From contig NW_024037056.1 of NCBI RefSeq assembly GCF_015706575.1, forward strand, positions 5,593,176 to 5,657,175: DNA of 64,000 nt, written 5' to 3'. Positions 11,625 to 24,053 of this stretch are shown here, piece after piece (the stretch's first letter is position 1; each line of letters opens with the position of its first letter). The position numbers were made by a program, and so were the translations under genes. The stretch is from Patiria miniata (taxonomy: Eukaryota; Echinodermata; Asteroidea; Valvatida; Asterinidae). The notes beneath the pieces are model-generated. The model searched no databases. It saw only the letters and a program-made list of their open reading frames with translations, and was not told where the DNA came from.

Positions 11625-14600
11625 CTACTGGATGCAGCACGGCTCCTGTTTGTTCTTCTTGAGTTTTAGTCTCATCCGGGAGCGATACTTCTCCAGAAAG
11701 GCTAGCTGTTTAGCGTTGATGGCACCACGGCGTTTCCTAAAAGGAGGGAGAAAAAAACCCAAGAAAATAGACAAATGGTTAGACGAGTTAGTTAGAGGGA
11801 CATACCGGTACTCAGATAAACAAAAGCGACAAAAAAAGAGTTCCATTTACATGTATGCTATTGAGCTTATTTGAGGTCAGTTAAAATTGCCTGCACAATG
11901 TGTGCCTCAAACAAATTGTCGCTCATTTGGGGGGGGGGTATTTTTGCAGCTTTGATTTTTCATGAACATACCAGATACACAAGCATTTTTTTGGATAATA
12001 ATAATCTTGAAGATGCACCCTTTCCTGAAACAAAGCTAGAAAATTATATCACCTGAGCCACATGGGGATTCCCCCCCCCCCCCCCCCCCCTTGTTTTGGG
12101 CCAATTTTAAGGCAGATTTCTGGCTGGGGCCATATTGGGGGTCACCCAAATCAGGGAAGACATCTACAATTGCTCTTTCGGAGATTACCTTAAAATTGAA
12201 ATAAAGAATATTTAATGGAAAGTTCCAAGACTAGGGGTCTTCAAAATTTGAAAAAATGCATGCGACACTTAACGATGGATCACTTTTGAATTTGAACCCC
12301 CCCCCCAAAAAAAAAACCCATTAAGGTGGAGGCATGATGGGTATTATTTTCCTATATTCATTCTCCACTACAGTATTGTACCAATGCACCAAAATTAAAC
12401 TTCCATATCAATTTTAATCTCAAGATATGGGTCCTTAAAGATGGTGATTTATTCTATGGGACAATCAGTTTCCCCTTTTTTGGCAAAGTTCATTAATCTT
12501 TATTCTACCACAACACCGTAACAGAAAGCAATTTGAATTTTTGGTTTCCACCTCATCTATAGAACAACTAACAGAACCTTTCCACCAAGTTTGAGCAAAA
12601 TCTGTGACATATGGTGCCATGGCCTGATGAAATGGCATGGAATGACCTAATGACATACATGTAAAAGGTGCTTTTGAAATTTTGGAAATCGATGATCGTG
12701 TTCACTGTTAAGTTAAGAATAAGAAAGTGTTTTCTCCAAATACTGGACGGGAAAGAATTATTTTAAAATAGCAGGAAAAATACAGCATTGTTTTTATTAA
12801 AAGCCATTCCTGTTTATGCCCATGTGTACACGGGTTACTTCCCTGTATAGTTAGTGAAATCAACACTTGTTTTTTAATAAAATGTTTCATAATATTTTGA
12901 AACATGAAAAATTGGTTTTCATTAGAGGCGAGCTGTTTATTGTGGGCTATACTCCTCTGCTCATGTATCGAGAAAAATATTTTGTTTCCTGTTGATAGTT
13001 ACCATCCAAAATGTAAACAGGGAAAAAATGCTTTATGAGCTGCAACCAGGCGCTTCAAAATACTTATTCTTCAATTGTGCGTGGGATCAAGCAAAGCAGG
13101 GTGACACGCAACACGTCCTGTGTGGTTAACAACTCTTGTGACATTGATACTGTCCGAATAAGGAAATATCTTCACAAACAACCTTATCAAAATGACCTCT
13201 GATAAACATCGCATGCATGTGCGGAAAAAAATACCAACATTTCTGTTTTTCACTTTGTTTTTCCCCGTTTTTGAGCAAAGTACAATTTCTGATGATGAAA
13301 AACAAAAAAACTGCAAGTATGCAGTAATGACACTTACAGAGAGCTCATAATTATCTAAAACATTTGTTTTTCCCCCATTTTTGAGCAAAGTACAATTTCT
13401 GATGATGAAAAAACTAAAAAACTGCGAAGTATGCGGTAATGACGCATACGGAGAGCTCCCAATTATCTAAAACCTCTGTTTTTCCCCCGTTTTGGGGCAA
13501 GGTAAAATTTCTGATGATGAAAAACAAAAAACTGCAAAGTATGCGGCAAAGGCATATTTGTACCAGCAAAACAAATTAAATCAAAACTGAAGTGCTGTAA
13601 TTCACCCTGAATCCGTACATTTGTTGCCTTGGCAACCAAAACCACGTACATACATGTACGTAGAAATGTGTATGCATACTTGCCCTTCCTACAGACATAC
13701 TACTTGTTGTTTGTTGTTTTCGGACATGCAACTCTTAACAGCATATGTAGAAAACACAAAATGACAGAAAGTGCTGATCCGAGGAAAAATTACATGCCTG
13801 TGTTTTCTTCATTCAGGAAAACAGTCCAACAAATTTTTCTTTGCCATGCCATTTTTTTATCCCAGATTTTTGACAAATGTCAGAGATGCGTTTTGGGTTA
13901 GTTTCTCAATACAGTCGAGTCTCGTTAATACAAACTCGTTCGGACCTAGCCAAATTGTTTGTTATATCAGAATTTTGTATTAAGAGGAACATCAGTCCCA
14001 TTCATTGTGCACATAAATGCACAGTCGGGACTAAGGCTTTATGTTTGTTATAACCAGAATTTTAACAGAGTTTGTACTAACGAGATTCGACTGTAATTTG
14101 TATAAAAGATTTTGGCATTTCTTTGTACCCATCGCCATATCCAAAGGTGGCCACTTGATCTCTATTTACATGCATGCAACTGGGAATTAAGAGGAAAAAA
14201 ACCCAGGAAATTCCAAACCGCACAATACTTTGTACAATGTTTTTCAATTTGTGACGGCATTCATGAGAAGTACAAAAATGAGGAAATCAGCGGATCCGAG
14301 GAAACGTTGCATGCCTGTATTTACAAAAGTCGACGAGGAAATGCAAACTTTGCAATGCATTGTGGGTAGCTCATCGCCAAAATAAATGCATGTTTGTGTG
14401 TTCTGTGTAAACAAGGTTTTGAATCAGGTCACTTCCTGAACAAAATGTAAGCCAATGAAAGCTCAGACGTCACCAGAACGCAACGTCGGTTCCAAGTTGC
14501 GGGGTACCAGCTGAACGTAACGCTATACTTACTCTCTTATCAAGGTGACGGCATCCTCATATCCCATGCCTGCCTCCATCAGCGCCACGGCAACCAGCAA

Positions 14601-17600
14601 GGGGGCACGCCCTAATCCCGCCACGCAGTGGACGGCCACGCAGCTACCTGGCGTCTCGCTAAAACGTTTCTTCAACATATCCAGCCATTTCTCGATGATA
14701 TCGTTGGTAGGCACTCCACCATCGTCAAAGGCCCAGTCCTTAAGAAGAAAAAGTCAACAAGAAATACATTGTAAAAGGCACAGTGTACATGAAAAACTGT
14801 GTCAAAACAGTTAAAAAGGAGACAAACTATACAAAGAAATGCACAAATAGCTTTAACCCCCTTGGCCCTTTTTGTTAAGAACCATCCTCAATCCTCCAAA
14901 ACTTTGCAATAACACCTTAATTCTTCAAAATTGTCAGACAGTCCTGCCTCAAAATGCATTCATTGTCAATCCTCCAAAATCCTCCCCATCCCAGAATTTT
15001 GCACTCGTGTTTAAATGAAGGATAACCAACGCCTAAATCATTCAAAATCCTCAGACAGTCCTGCCTCAAAATGCATTCACCCTCAATCCTCCAAAATCAT
15101 CCTCATCTTCAAACACCATTCATCCTCAATCCTCCAAAATCCTCCTATGCTTCAATCACCATTCATCCTCAATCCTCCAAAATCTTCATGTGATTCAATC
15201 ACCATTCATCCTCAATCCTCTAGAATCCTCAAAAACCGCCAGGAGGATTTTGGAGGAGTGAGGAGGGTTAGGGTTAATAACAAAAAACCTGTACATACAC
15301 GTATAAAAATGTTCACAAAAAAACTGTCAAAAATAGTTCAAAAGAATGGATAAAAAAAATAGTAAAAACTGTCTATAAAAACAACAGGATTTGGAACAGA
15401 AGAGGTGGAAAATAAAGACAATTATAAGTTTTTTGTCAGAAACTTTTGAATTGGAAGACCCACAAAAGTGAAACGTTCCAAAGAATGTGCACATGAAATT
15501 TACTAATTCCACTTGTGGGAAGTGTTCGGCCATAAAATGGTGCCTGATTAGGTGGGGAAAAAACAACAGCAAATGGCAGAAGTTTTAAAAGAATGGGCAC
15601 ATTAAATAAATAATTTTCTACTGTTGAGCTGACAGCTCCATGACAGGGCAAATTCACATTCATGTAAGGCCAAAAATATGTCTGCTTCCGATTATATGGC
15701 ATTTTACAATAGGGTAGGTACATGTACATGTAGGTGGGGATTTTTTTTGTGGGGGGCGGGGGGCATTGTTTTTAATTTACGATCATATGGAGGTGTCTGC
15801 GTGTAGTCAAGGGTAAAAGGTAGTAATTGATGATTTTCGGTTTTTTTCTCATTTTTCCCCAAATTAAATTAGGGTAGGAGCTATCAAAGAGGGTAGGTAT
15901 AATAGTAGGGTATAAACCAGAAGCAGAACTATTATTTTTTGGGCCTAATGTTCTTGGGAAATTGATGAACAAATAAAGTAATATTAGTAAACAAACAAAT
16001 TAGTAAACAAACAGGCCAGTAACAAGCAAACCTACCAGGACTTGTATTCCTTCATTCTCCAGTAATTTGGTCTCGTAGGTGGGCTCGCAAACTCGGGCTA
16101 CTTCAACTATGTCTCTCTTCTTCAATTCCTAGAAAGCAAATACAATGATGAAAAAAATATCAGGGCTCACTAAACCACAAGATCAATGATTCAATACCAA
16201 TTAAAGATAAAAGTCAAGATATTAAAGATATAATTTTTTGCACATTTTTGCCAAAAATATTGTCATCCAAAATATCTTTCTGATCGGTTTACAGAGCAGC
16301 CAACAACCAAAAATAGATACAAATACATATATCCATTAAAAATTTCATGTTTGGCTTATCAATTTTAAGCCTTTAATAAGCGGAAGTTTTATTTTCGGCC
16401 GTGCTCAAAACCAACCCCACATGTGCAGCGCCAGAGATAATAGGCATAAGAACTCGGCAAACAGTCGGCTGTCCAAAACCAACAGGACATTAAGCGTAAC
16501 AACAACAGGACTGGAACGCTTGCAAATATTGACTGTGCGAGGGCTTAAAATGTAGGCACTGGCCTGAAAAATATTTATACGCAGAAGTCTTCCTCAAAAC
16601 AATAGGGAGAAAAACCACAGGAATTTTTGCGAGGCATGTCTGGGCTTTTACAAAGAATCATACAGATTCGCCAGAGGAAATTTTTAAATCCTATTTTGTT
16701 CCTGTGTTCTCCAACCCTAGATTAGGTTGGTTTTTTTCACAATAAAAATTGAAGTTGAGGCTTCAAAAGTGGAAGGAAAAAAAACCGGCGATACGGATGA
16801 CATACAAGTTGGGTTTCTAAAAGCAAATTTGTTATTTTGTGATTTGTAATTTTGTGTTGATAACATTAGGCCCAAAAAAAATACTTCTGCTTCCGATTAC
16901 ATGGTATTCTAAAATAGGGTGGGTAGGTAGGGAATTTTTTTTTTTTTGGCCACATTTTTTGTGTGTACAATCATATGGAGGCGTCTGCGTGTAGTCAAGG
17001 GTAAAACTTTCTCATTGTGTTTTTTTCTCATTTTGCCCTTTAAAAAAAAGGGTAGGGGCTGTCAGAATAGGGTAGGTAGGGAAACCGGAAGCAGAACTAT
17101 TATTTTTTTGGCCTTAACAGAAGTGACGAGAATGTACAACTATGTACTGACTATGTAGTATGTACATGAACATGTGAATTATAACTCTACTTGTTCATGT
17201 TAACAATGACATACATGTACATGTACATCATGTACCCCGGTATGCGGAAGAATAAACTCAAAACAAATCTTTATTAAATTTTCAAATAATGTTCATGTTT
17301 TTTGCAGCAATTTTTGTCTGATAGCAAGTCAGATGTTTACAGTCATGTATGTGCTTCCTATTGTTAACGAATCGGCCCTTGCACGTGACGTTCAACCCCA
17401 TCTGGTAAATTACGAAGTCTGGCAGCCTCGTAATTAAATAGAGATGATCCTACGCTTCCGCGAATCTTTTGAGCCGACCAATAGAGAAAAAAAATACATC
17501 CCTGCATGAAAATGGCACAATTGGCCGAAAGCTGAGTCTAAAGAATTTTGAAAAGGTCAAACTGTTGTCTTCGTTCCCCCCTTTTGTGGCAATGTTTGAC

Positions 17601-18645
17601 TGAAACCGTCTCACAAAAGCGTGACTTGCTGCCTACGTCTGCCTAATCGCGGTGTCTTCGACTTTGTGATGTCTGCCCCTTTTTTCCTTGCACGGACGAT
17701 TGAATAGGATGGGACAGGCATTATGCAAAGTAAATTTAGATATTTTTTTTTTGCGGCGGGCCGCTGTCCCCCCGAGGTGCTGTGTTTGGCGATACAACAA
17801 CAATGTACGGAATGAGGCGTGTGGGAAGTTGGAACTATAATCCCGTCTCCGAGCTGATCGAGAGAATTTTCAGAAAGCTGTCGGCAAGTGTTCAAGTAAA
17901 CACGGCCCGATCTAGTTTATGTTGTGGTAATCACGGACTAGTGTTTAAGCTACGACCCTTGTCCACATTTTGTTTTCATTTCTTGACCATATATTGCTCT
18001 AGGCTGTTTTTGTTAACAACCTTTCGGAATTGGAACACTCTTTAACATTTTACAATAACCTACAGCACATAAAATTGGGTCAGAACGTTCTATGGATAGT
18101 AATTGTAACAGTTTTTTTAATCTACCAAAATACTGCAAAACGTGTAAGTGGAGTTTTGATGAATGGTGTCAGTTCTTAGATGTACGAACTTGAATGTGAA
18201 TTTGTGACTTCACAGAAAGTAAACGCTTTTGGAATAGGCAACAAATTCCAAGTCAAATTTCGGTACAGTTTTTACAAATGTTTGATGGAAATTGATGACA
18301 TGAAAATTGTTTTTATATTCATGTGTGTTTGATGTTCACACATCACAAATTGTTGTCTCTGAAATTTGTTACAAGTTTTGCAAAAGTCGAAAATATTTTA
18401 AACTTTGCTAATTTGCATTGCAAATACTTCCTGTGACATCATAAATTTGCATTCAAGTTACTTTCATGTGTACATATGTGTACTCAACTCAGAGAAAAAT
18501 ATTAATAAAATAACAAATTCATAATTTTTTTATTCCTTACCTTGATGAAATGATCCAGTCCATTCTTGTCAGGGTTGTGGATGATAAGAAATCGTGTATG
18601 TTTGTAGATAATCTCGACGGGTGCTGGTCGCACGCTTCTGGCCAT
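11625..18645 (-). CDS. PTP4A1: PRL-type protein tyrosine phosphatase (PTP4A), complete
   Basis: Four coding exons on the minus strand: 18645-18541, 16128-16036, 14738-14533 and 11736-11625. They join to 171 aa (human PRLs are 167-173), starting [20 protein letters not shown]. All sites are GT-AG. The active-site loop is [10 protein letters not shown] with nucleophile C104 and R110; the PRL-specific Ala follows the Arg. C49, which forms the redox disulphide with C104, is kept (RVCEPTYET). The general-acid loop is WAFDD (D72) where vertebrate PRLs have WPFDD. The tail is a basic stretch ([14 protein letters not shown]) then a CAAX box, CCIQ, for farnesylation and membrane anchoring. PRLs bind CNNM magnesium transporters and act at the plasma membrane and early endosomes. 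It matches all three vertebrate paralogues; the CCIQ ending is as in PTP4A1. The introns carry MITEs B1, B2, C1 and G. Confidence 0.95.
13261..13546. repeat. tandem repeat, about 110 bp x 2.6, in PTP4A intron 3
   Basis: Three units begin near 13261, 13371 and 13481, each with a CCCCGTTTTTGAGCAAAG-type start, then TTTCTGATGATGAAAAA, an AACTGC-AGTATGC block and AATTATCTAAAAC. Units differ by several substitutions. No function is evident. Confidence 0.7.
13912..14093. mobile_element. pogo/Tigger-like MITE (family G), TA target duplication
   Basis: The termini are 26-bp inverted repeats starting CAGTCGAGTCTCGTTAATAC and ending with the inverse (two mismatches). TA flanks both sides (13910-13911, 14094-14095). 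The element is 182 bp and non-coding. The CAGTCGA-TCTCGTTA terminus and TA duplication are typical of pogo/Tigger relatives. It lies in PTP4A intron 3. Confidence 0.75.
14183..14345. repeat. dispersed repeat O, copy 1
   Basis: About 160 bp (GGAAATTCCAAACC, then GGCATTCATGAGAAGTA, then GCGGATCCGAGGAAA, then GTTGCATG) recur at 19605-19755, with a shorter third match near 13755-13830. No terminal repeats were found. Type unknown. Confidence 0.55.
14853..15277. mobile_element. piggyBac-like MITE (family C), copy 1
   Basis: TTAA-CCCCC at the left and GGGTTAGGG-TTAA at the right. The interior is rich in CCTCAATCCTCCAAAATC-type units, here amplified into about five irregular copies. It lies in PTP4A intron 2, about 115 bases beyond exon 3. 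Confidence 0.65.
15665..15947. mobile_element. MITE family B, copy 1
   Basis: Inverted ends (TAAGGCCAAAAATA-TCTGCTTCCG and AGAAGCAGAACTATTATT-GGGCCTAA) enclose ATAGGGTAGGTA, CATATGGAGG-GTCTGCGTGTAG and CTCATTTTTCCCC landmarks. A TACATGTACATGTAGG expansion marks this copy. In PTP4A intron 2. Confidence 0.7.
16866..17116. mobile_element. MITE family B, copy 2
   Basis: Starts TTAGGCCCAAAAAAAATACT and ends with the inverse, GAACTATTATTTTTTTGGCC plus TTAA. This 251-bp copy shows the family structure most clearly. In PTP4A intron 1. Confidence 0.75.
17340..17960. other. GC-richer segment inside PTP4A intron 1, no gene recognised
   Basis: This part of the intron has ordinary base complexity and several CpGs, unlike its AT-rich surroundings, and no copies elsewhere in the window. 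It contains CACGTGACG, a CCAAT element and TAATTA. It could hold an intronic enhancer. No frame matches a family I know. Confidence 0.25.
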
Positions 18646-18699
18646 GTTGATACTGTAGTTCCTCATAGGATCACAGCGACGAACGAAGAAATGTACAAA

Positions 18700-19230
18700 A
18701 TACTAAGCTGGGCGCGGAAGGGGGTAGGTAGTGGTACTAGACGTCCAAGGCAAGATATCACTCGCGTTCACACTCACACACACACACAGCTGACGGTTTG
18801 GGGTCCCTCGTAGACGAGACTTCAGATCTCCGATCACCGGTTCGGCTTGCTCTTAACCTTCGGGAAAGCAAGTCCGCAATAGCCAGCTCCCCTGACCGAC
18901 CAGTCCCCAACTTGGTACCCTTGCCAGGCCCAGGCAGTCGCCCTGTCACCGACCGTCAACTTACCCCATCCGTGGTGTCCAGAGTTTAAGTTCTGTGCAA
19001 CAGCTCTCGCTGTGCCGTGGCGAAGCCCGCGCATGCAAGCGAGGCCCCGAGAAAGCAGATTGCACGTGTCGTACGTTGCTTGCGCCGAACCCTCACCGAG
19101 TCGTGGGGGTCCAGAAGCGTTCAGTCTGTGTCTCACACGAGGGCGCTTCAGAGAGTACGGGGGAAGCGACGGCTGAAGTGTCCCACGTGTGCGAAACCAG
19201 AAAGTTCGGTTACAGTTTTTACTTGTGCTG
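18700..19230 (-). promoter_or_regulatory. probable promoter and 5' untranslated exon of PTP4A
   Basis: A GC- and CpG-rich block lies just upstream of the PTP4A start codon. On the minus strand it contains a strong donor, GGATGGG|GTAAGT, with the last exonic base at 18965, suggesting a non-coding first exon spliced to the ATG exon (a weak pyrimidine tract and AG precede the ATG near 18665). A short (CA)n run sits at 18770-18787. Long antisense and sense frames here are side effects of the base composition. The transcription start is not visible. Confidence 0.45.
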
Positions 19231-19604
19231 GCTTTGGCAGTATTCGCCTGCAATTTTAGCAAACGCCATAAATGCCGAGACTGGGGCAGTAGAGAACTGT
19301 TGGAGAAAAAAACCCAGAAAAACAAATCAAGTTATTTACAAATTTCGTATAATACTCTAGACTTAACTGGAGACCCAATGAGAAGCCATTTCCAATGTAG
19401 TGCCTTCTTTATGCACATTTTGTCGCAAATTTGAGGTATGTATTCAGTTTGCCAACCCTACTGCCCCAAAAAAGGGCTGTTTTTGCGTATACGACCAGCG
19501 TGCCATGTCAACAATAGCTGATAACCATGGTAGCAAGATTAGTCTTATAAATATTTAAAAATGTTTCATGATATATACACTGTTTATCTTTTTAACAACC
19601 AAAA

Positions 19605-19755
19605 AAAAATCTGAGAAAAGTAAGGGGAAAAAAGAGGAAATTCCAAACCACACAAGACTTTGCAGTGTTTTCCAATTTGTAATGGCATTCATGAGAAGTA
19701 AAAAACGAAGAAATCTGCGGATCCGAGGAAAAGTTGCATGGCTCTCATTTATACA
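19605..19755. repeat. dispersed repeat O, copy 2
   Basis: Same order of landmarks as at 14183-14345, about 80% alike by eye. Confidence 0.5.
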
Positions 19756-20039
19756 CATCTACAAAATAAAAACGTCATATACTCCATACTTTTAATAGTT
19801 GGCCACATTATTCAAGACGAATCGCCAATGTTAGCGAAGTTCGACTATTGCACAACCAAAAACACGCTGCTTGCGTAAGTCCGACGTACAATGCATCCAC
19901 TCTCGTCTCTCACATTACCTAAACCTGCGAATCGTTGCACTAATTCAATGACTTTGTGACTCACGAACCACACATGTATGTGATGCACAGTCTCAACCTA
20001 ATGCATGCCATACCACACACTGTCTGGCTTACAGACATA

Positions 20040-20235
20040 ATGTACATACATACCGGTACATTGTATATTTGTATACAAATGTACATGAATGTACATGTAT
20101 ACGTACAAAATGATGTACATGTATGTACACACAGGTTCAGTACAAATGTTAGAATTGTTCAGTGAAAATGTTCAAAAAATGTACATGTTCAGTAGATTGA
20201 CGTACATTAATGTAAATTGGGGTACATGTATAATA
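20040..20235. repeat. cluster of TACATGTA-type palindromes
   Basis: Irregular runs of GTACATGTA, GTACATA and TGTACATG occur here. The same hexamer logic (ACATGT/TGTACA) recurs at 21776-21846 and as single blocks throughout the window, including inside MITEs and introns. Confidence 0.6.
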
Positions 20236-20269
20236 GGCCAAATTCCTCTTTCAGTGACGACGAAGTTAA

Positions 20270-20800
20270 AGGGTCAATGAAGTGAATTTTTCTTACGAAC
20301 ATATTTTGTCCAATTTGCTACTCCTCTTAAATGTATGAAAAATATTTGACATCCCTTTTTGGCTAATTTGATTGAAAAGTGCACTTCTTTAAACATTGAT
20401 GTCATTTCAGGAAGTCACTGTTCAGTTTAGGGTTTTTCTGTTCAAATTGTGAACCCCAAAATTTGCTTGTTGAAAATATTTGTGAGAAAAGTTTGCTCAT
20501 TGGCTTACCTTGTACTGACCCAACAAAGAATCACCAAAAAAAAAGAAAAATTACGACAGAGAAATATCCAAAATTCTGGCAATTTTTGGTGCTGAAATAG
20601 CTGTAGCATTGAGGTTTCTGCCTGAAATGACATCACAATTTGGCTCATGAATATGGAAATTTGCACTAGCAGAAAAACCAAAAGGGCACCAAAAATACCC
20701 TTGAAAATGGCAAACCAAAAATTAAACATAAGGTTAAATAGGACACAAAGGTGTATTTTCAAGGATTGCATAAAATTACATTGCATGGGCCACCAATACA
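20270..20800 (+). mobile_element. dispersed element N, copy 1
   Basis: Begins TTAAAGGGTCAATGAAGTGA and shares with 30945-31475 (inverted) a series of blocks: TTTTGTCCAA, the complement of GTGAACCAACCAAT, ATGAATATGGA-ATTTGCA, CAAAAGGGCACCAAAA and ACACAAAGGTG. The TTAA at the outer end resembles families A and D. Confidence 0.55.
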
Positions 20801-20929
20801 TGTATGGACCTTATAAACGAGAAAGCCATTTTGGACTGGTTCCCTGAATGTATTTTATTAATTGTGAACTGTTGAATGGGATGGTGCCAGACTATTTCTA
20901 CATTCTAGCCTCACTTTCACTTTTTTGTG

Positions 20930-21106
20930 GCTTAAAACATTAGGGTATTTTTAACCACAAATTTAAAATTATTCATCAGAGCAGACTGGTATAATGTGTA
21001 ATTCACTTTATATGTCACTGCTTTCATTTCTCTTCGCAAGTTCCAAAACTGAAGATTTTACCTCACTTTAAATTCAATATGGCCGACTCGTGAATAAGGC
21101 CCATGC
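20930..21106. repeat. dispersed repeat M, copy 1
   Basis: About 175 bp with GTGGCTTAAAACATTAGGGT, ATTCATCAGAGCAGACTGGT and CGCAAGTTCCAAAA landmarks. A close copy lies at 27652-27833. No terminal repeats recognised. Confidence 0.6.
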
Positions 21107-21775
21107 TGTAATGTAAGCATGAACAATGTAGTTCTGTGTAGTGTGGCTTACACAGCTAGCTGAGCCTGGCGGATGTGTCTAAGTTTCCCATGAAAGGAGG
21201 ATCTTTGTAACATGAGCCAGTCATGTTTATCATGTTGGTGGTACATGTATGCTGGACATTCAATCAGCAAATTAGTAAACAGGACCAGACTTACGATTTT
21301 TTTCCTCTGGAAGTCAACATAACATGCCTACAGTCTCGAGTATAGGTTGTAGACCTGTAAATCGACTCCCATAGACCTCAGAGATAATTACGCGTACTTC
21401 CAAAAATTATTTAAAATACTCACAACTCTCCAAGGTGTTTGAGACACCCATCATATTAAAGCTTATTTCGTCATCTTTCATTTTCTGTTAATTTTCGGGT
21501 GGTAATCCGATGACTTTTGGGAGAAAATTCCATCCAACTGTCCAAAGATGATCACCCCTAAAAGTAGTCCTGTGGCCCATCGCCATTTTGAAAAATGATG
21601 CCTGCGCTCCATTGCAAAACAGAGCCATTTTAGGGCCCAATTTCATCTGAAATTTCTCAGAAATAGGAGCTCACAATCCTGTGCACGGCTTCCACCCACC
21701 TTTTTTTCACAAACCTTCAAGTTCATGGTCCACAAAATGCGGTAATATCAAAGAAATTGAGGGCAAACAAAACGT

Positions 21776-21846
21776 GTACATGTACAAACATGTACACTTA
21801 CATACAGCTTGCACATGTACATACATGTACATGTGTACATGTACCT
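21776..21846. repeat. ACATGT/GTACAT simple-sequence block
   Basis: About 70 bp consisting almost only of overlapping TGTACA and ACATGT palindromes. Confidence 0.7.
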
Positions 21847-23335
21847 AATTTTTTTAAGCATTTTTCCTGCACAACGGGCTACAAACAAACACAATTTTCT
21901 AGCCAATTCAAACAACACATGCTTACGAAAAACCGATTGCCAGTCAAGATGTCGTGTGAAGTATATTACCACTGACTGGTCCCCTGCTAATTTTTGCGGA
22001 GCATATGAATTTGCAAAACAATAATATCAGCTTTGCACCTCCATGCCCGAGTGGACAGAAATCCCTTTAAAGCACACGTACCAGCCAGCTGGTAAGGTTA
22101 TCCGCACGGCTAAAAAAATTCCCAATTAAAAAACGATCATGAGCAGCAGTTCATCAACTGCAGATTAAATAGATACCAATAACGTCAGGGACGATCTTCA
22201 AAAGCTCTGGCAAGGTAGGACAAATTCGGCTCAATTAAATTTGAGATGGCTCGGGGCAGGAAGACAAACGAAGGACAAATGGTGACGGGGAGATTATAGA
22301 TTAGAAATCTCCTCGACAAGTCGACTGTCGTGGACATGACGCAAATTCGATAGCTTCCTCGAAAATTCGAGGGGATTTTGTTTCTCGTGGATGAAATTAC
22401 GGAATTGAATGGAATCGAATTGCGACCTTTGAATTGTGTGGTGGCACAAATACACAATAAACAGGGAAGTGCAGGTACAGATAATAAATTACAGAGATAA
22501 AGTTTCACAATTTTTAAAAAATGACAAATATTAAGGGCAGTTTGGGGTCTGTTGTTGCATCTTGTATCCGTACACAAATGCACATGTACATGTACAAACT
22601 GTATGTTATGCAATTATGCAGGGCATTTCCTATAAAGTTGGTAGGATTTAAATTCAAATTATTTTTAATAACATAATTTTTGTTGATGTCTTTAAAAACT
22701 AAGGTAATTTCAGCAACAACATGATTTTTTGTTACACGGTATGCACCTCTTTGGCCCAACTCATTAGCACTGCACATAAATTGTGCCATTTTCTGGTAAA
22801 AATTTGATAATTTTAACCTCAAAATGCACCTTTGAATATCAAGAACATTACTGAACCGACAGTGTACCCAACATGTGTATTTTGTGTATTATGAAGACAG
22901 AGGTACTTAGTACATTATGAAAATAAAGTGACAATCTGCAAAAATAATCTTCGGCCTGCAAGTGACCCGTTTAATCACTCAAATTGTTGACTGTCGGAGC
23001 CAAGGTCAGCTGCGTGTACGACTAAACGACTCATAACACACTAACACAAGATACAGCAATTCCTATTCGCAGGACGCTTGGAATTTCTACGTTCGAGGAA
23101 GAGTGGACAGGCCACGCAATGAATTATCAATCATAATGAATTGCTTTATGGAGTTGTTAGGGCGCACGACCGGCTGCGGTGTACATGTATGGTCTTCAGG
23201 GATCGGTATACTGTACATGTCAATGCATGCGCGACCTCCATAACTATAGATTTTAGATGGATATTATTTTTGTCGTCATCATGTGCCACCTTGACATCTT
23301 GTACTGAAAAAATAATGTACATGTACATTGTATAC

Positions 23336-23862
23336 TTAAAAGGAATGTACTTGCTGCAATTTTCAGTAGTAAATGGAAATGGGGGAGTAGAATGTTATTT
23401 ATAGCAAATATAGTTAAACTGACTTGTTTCACGTTTTGGGCTTGAAGATGCTGGAAAAACCAAGAAAAACATCATGTTCTTGTAGTGTACATGTAGTTCC
23501 CATACCGCACTTAAGATGAAACGGAGCAGTTTGTCGACTTTGGGGAATTGTAAGGTCAGAGAATCAGTCTGGCAGGCTTGTACCCCTTCATATTTGTGTG
23601 TATTCAATTGCAAAGAAAATGCGGAAAAACTAATTATGAAAAATTAAGAGCAGATTTTGGAAAAAAAGCCAGTTTTCTCCAACGCTGGTCGGCCGACCAG
23701 TGTTGGAAATATACCATTTTTCTTGAAAATGTCAGCCCACCAGAAGCCATTATTTTACAGGATGCTTTAGACTGTCACTCCCTAACAAACCAGTAAGATA
23801 TTTCGTGATAATTTGGTCATTTCGTTTTCATGATGTTTGCAAATGTTGTATCTTCCCTTTGA
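23336..23862 (+). mobile_element. MITE family D, copy 1
   Basis: Starts TTAAAAGGAATGTACTTGC and ends GCAAATGTTGTATCTTCCCT. The centre carries the perfect 16-bp palindrome CTGGTCGGCCGACCAG. The right TTAA has decayed to TTGA. Confidence 0.65.
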
Positions 23863-24053
23863 TGTGTTCTGTCATTTAATGTGTTCTGGGTACATGTAGC
23901 TAGTGAAAATAGGTTTTTCAAATAGCAAATGAATAGTTGTAAAATATATTTTAGACTTTCCCTTTTCAAAGATGGTTTAATTTTAGAAAACAGATTTTCC
24001 GTGGCAACACTATGTTGTTAAATTATGTTAAATTTCTGCAATTTTCTTGAATG

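Noticed and set aside
13261-13546. Possible C/D box snoRNA because of repeated CTGATGATGA
   Set aside because: No D box at proper spacing and no terminal stem; the motif is part of a tandem repeat.
18834-19360. 163-codon minus and 121-codon plus frames near the PTP4A promoter
   Set aside because: Overlapping on opposite strands in GC-rich DNA, without family similarity. They fit an untranslated first exon better.
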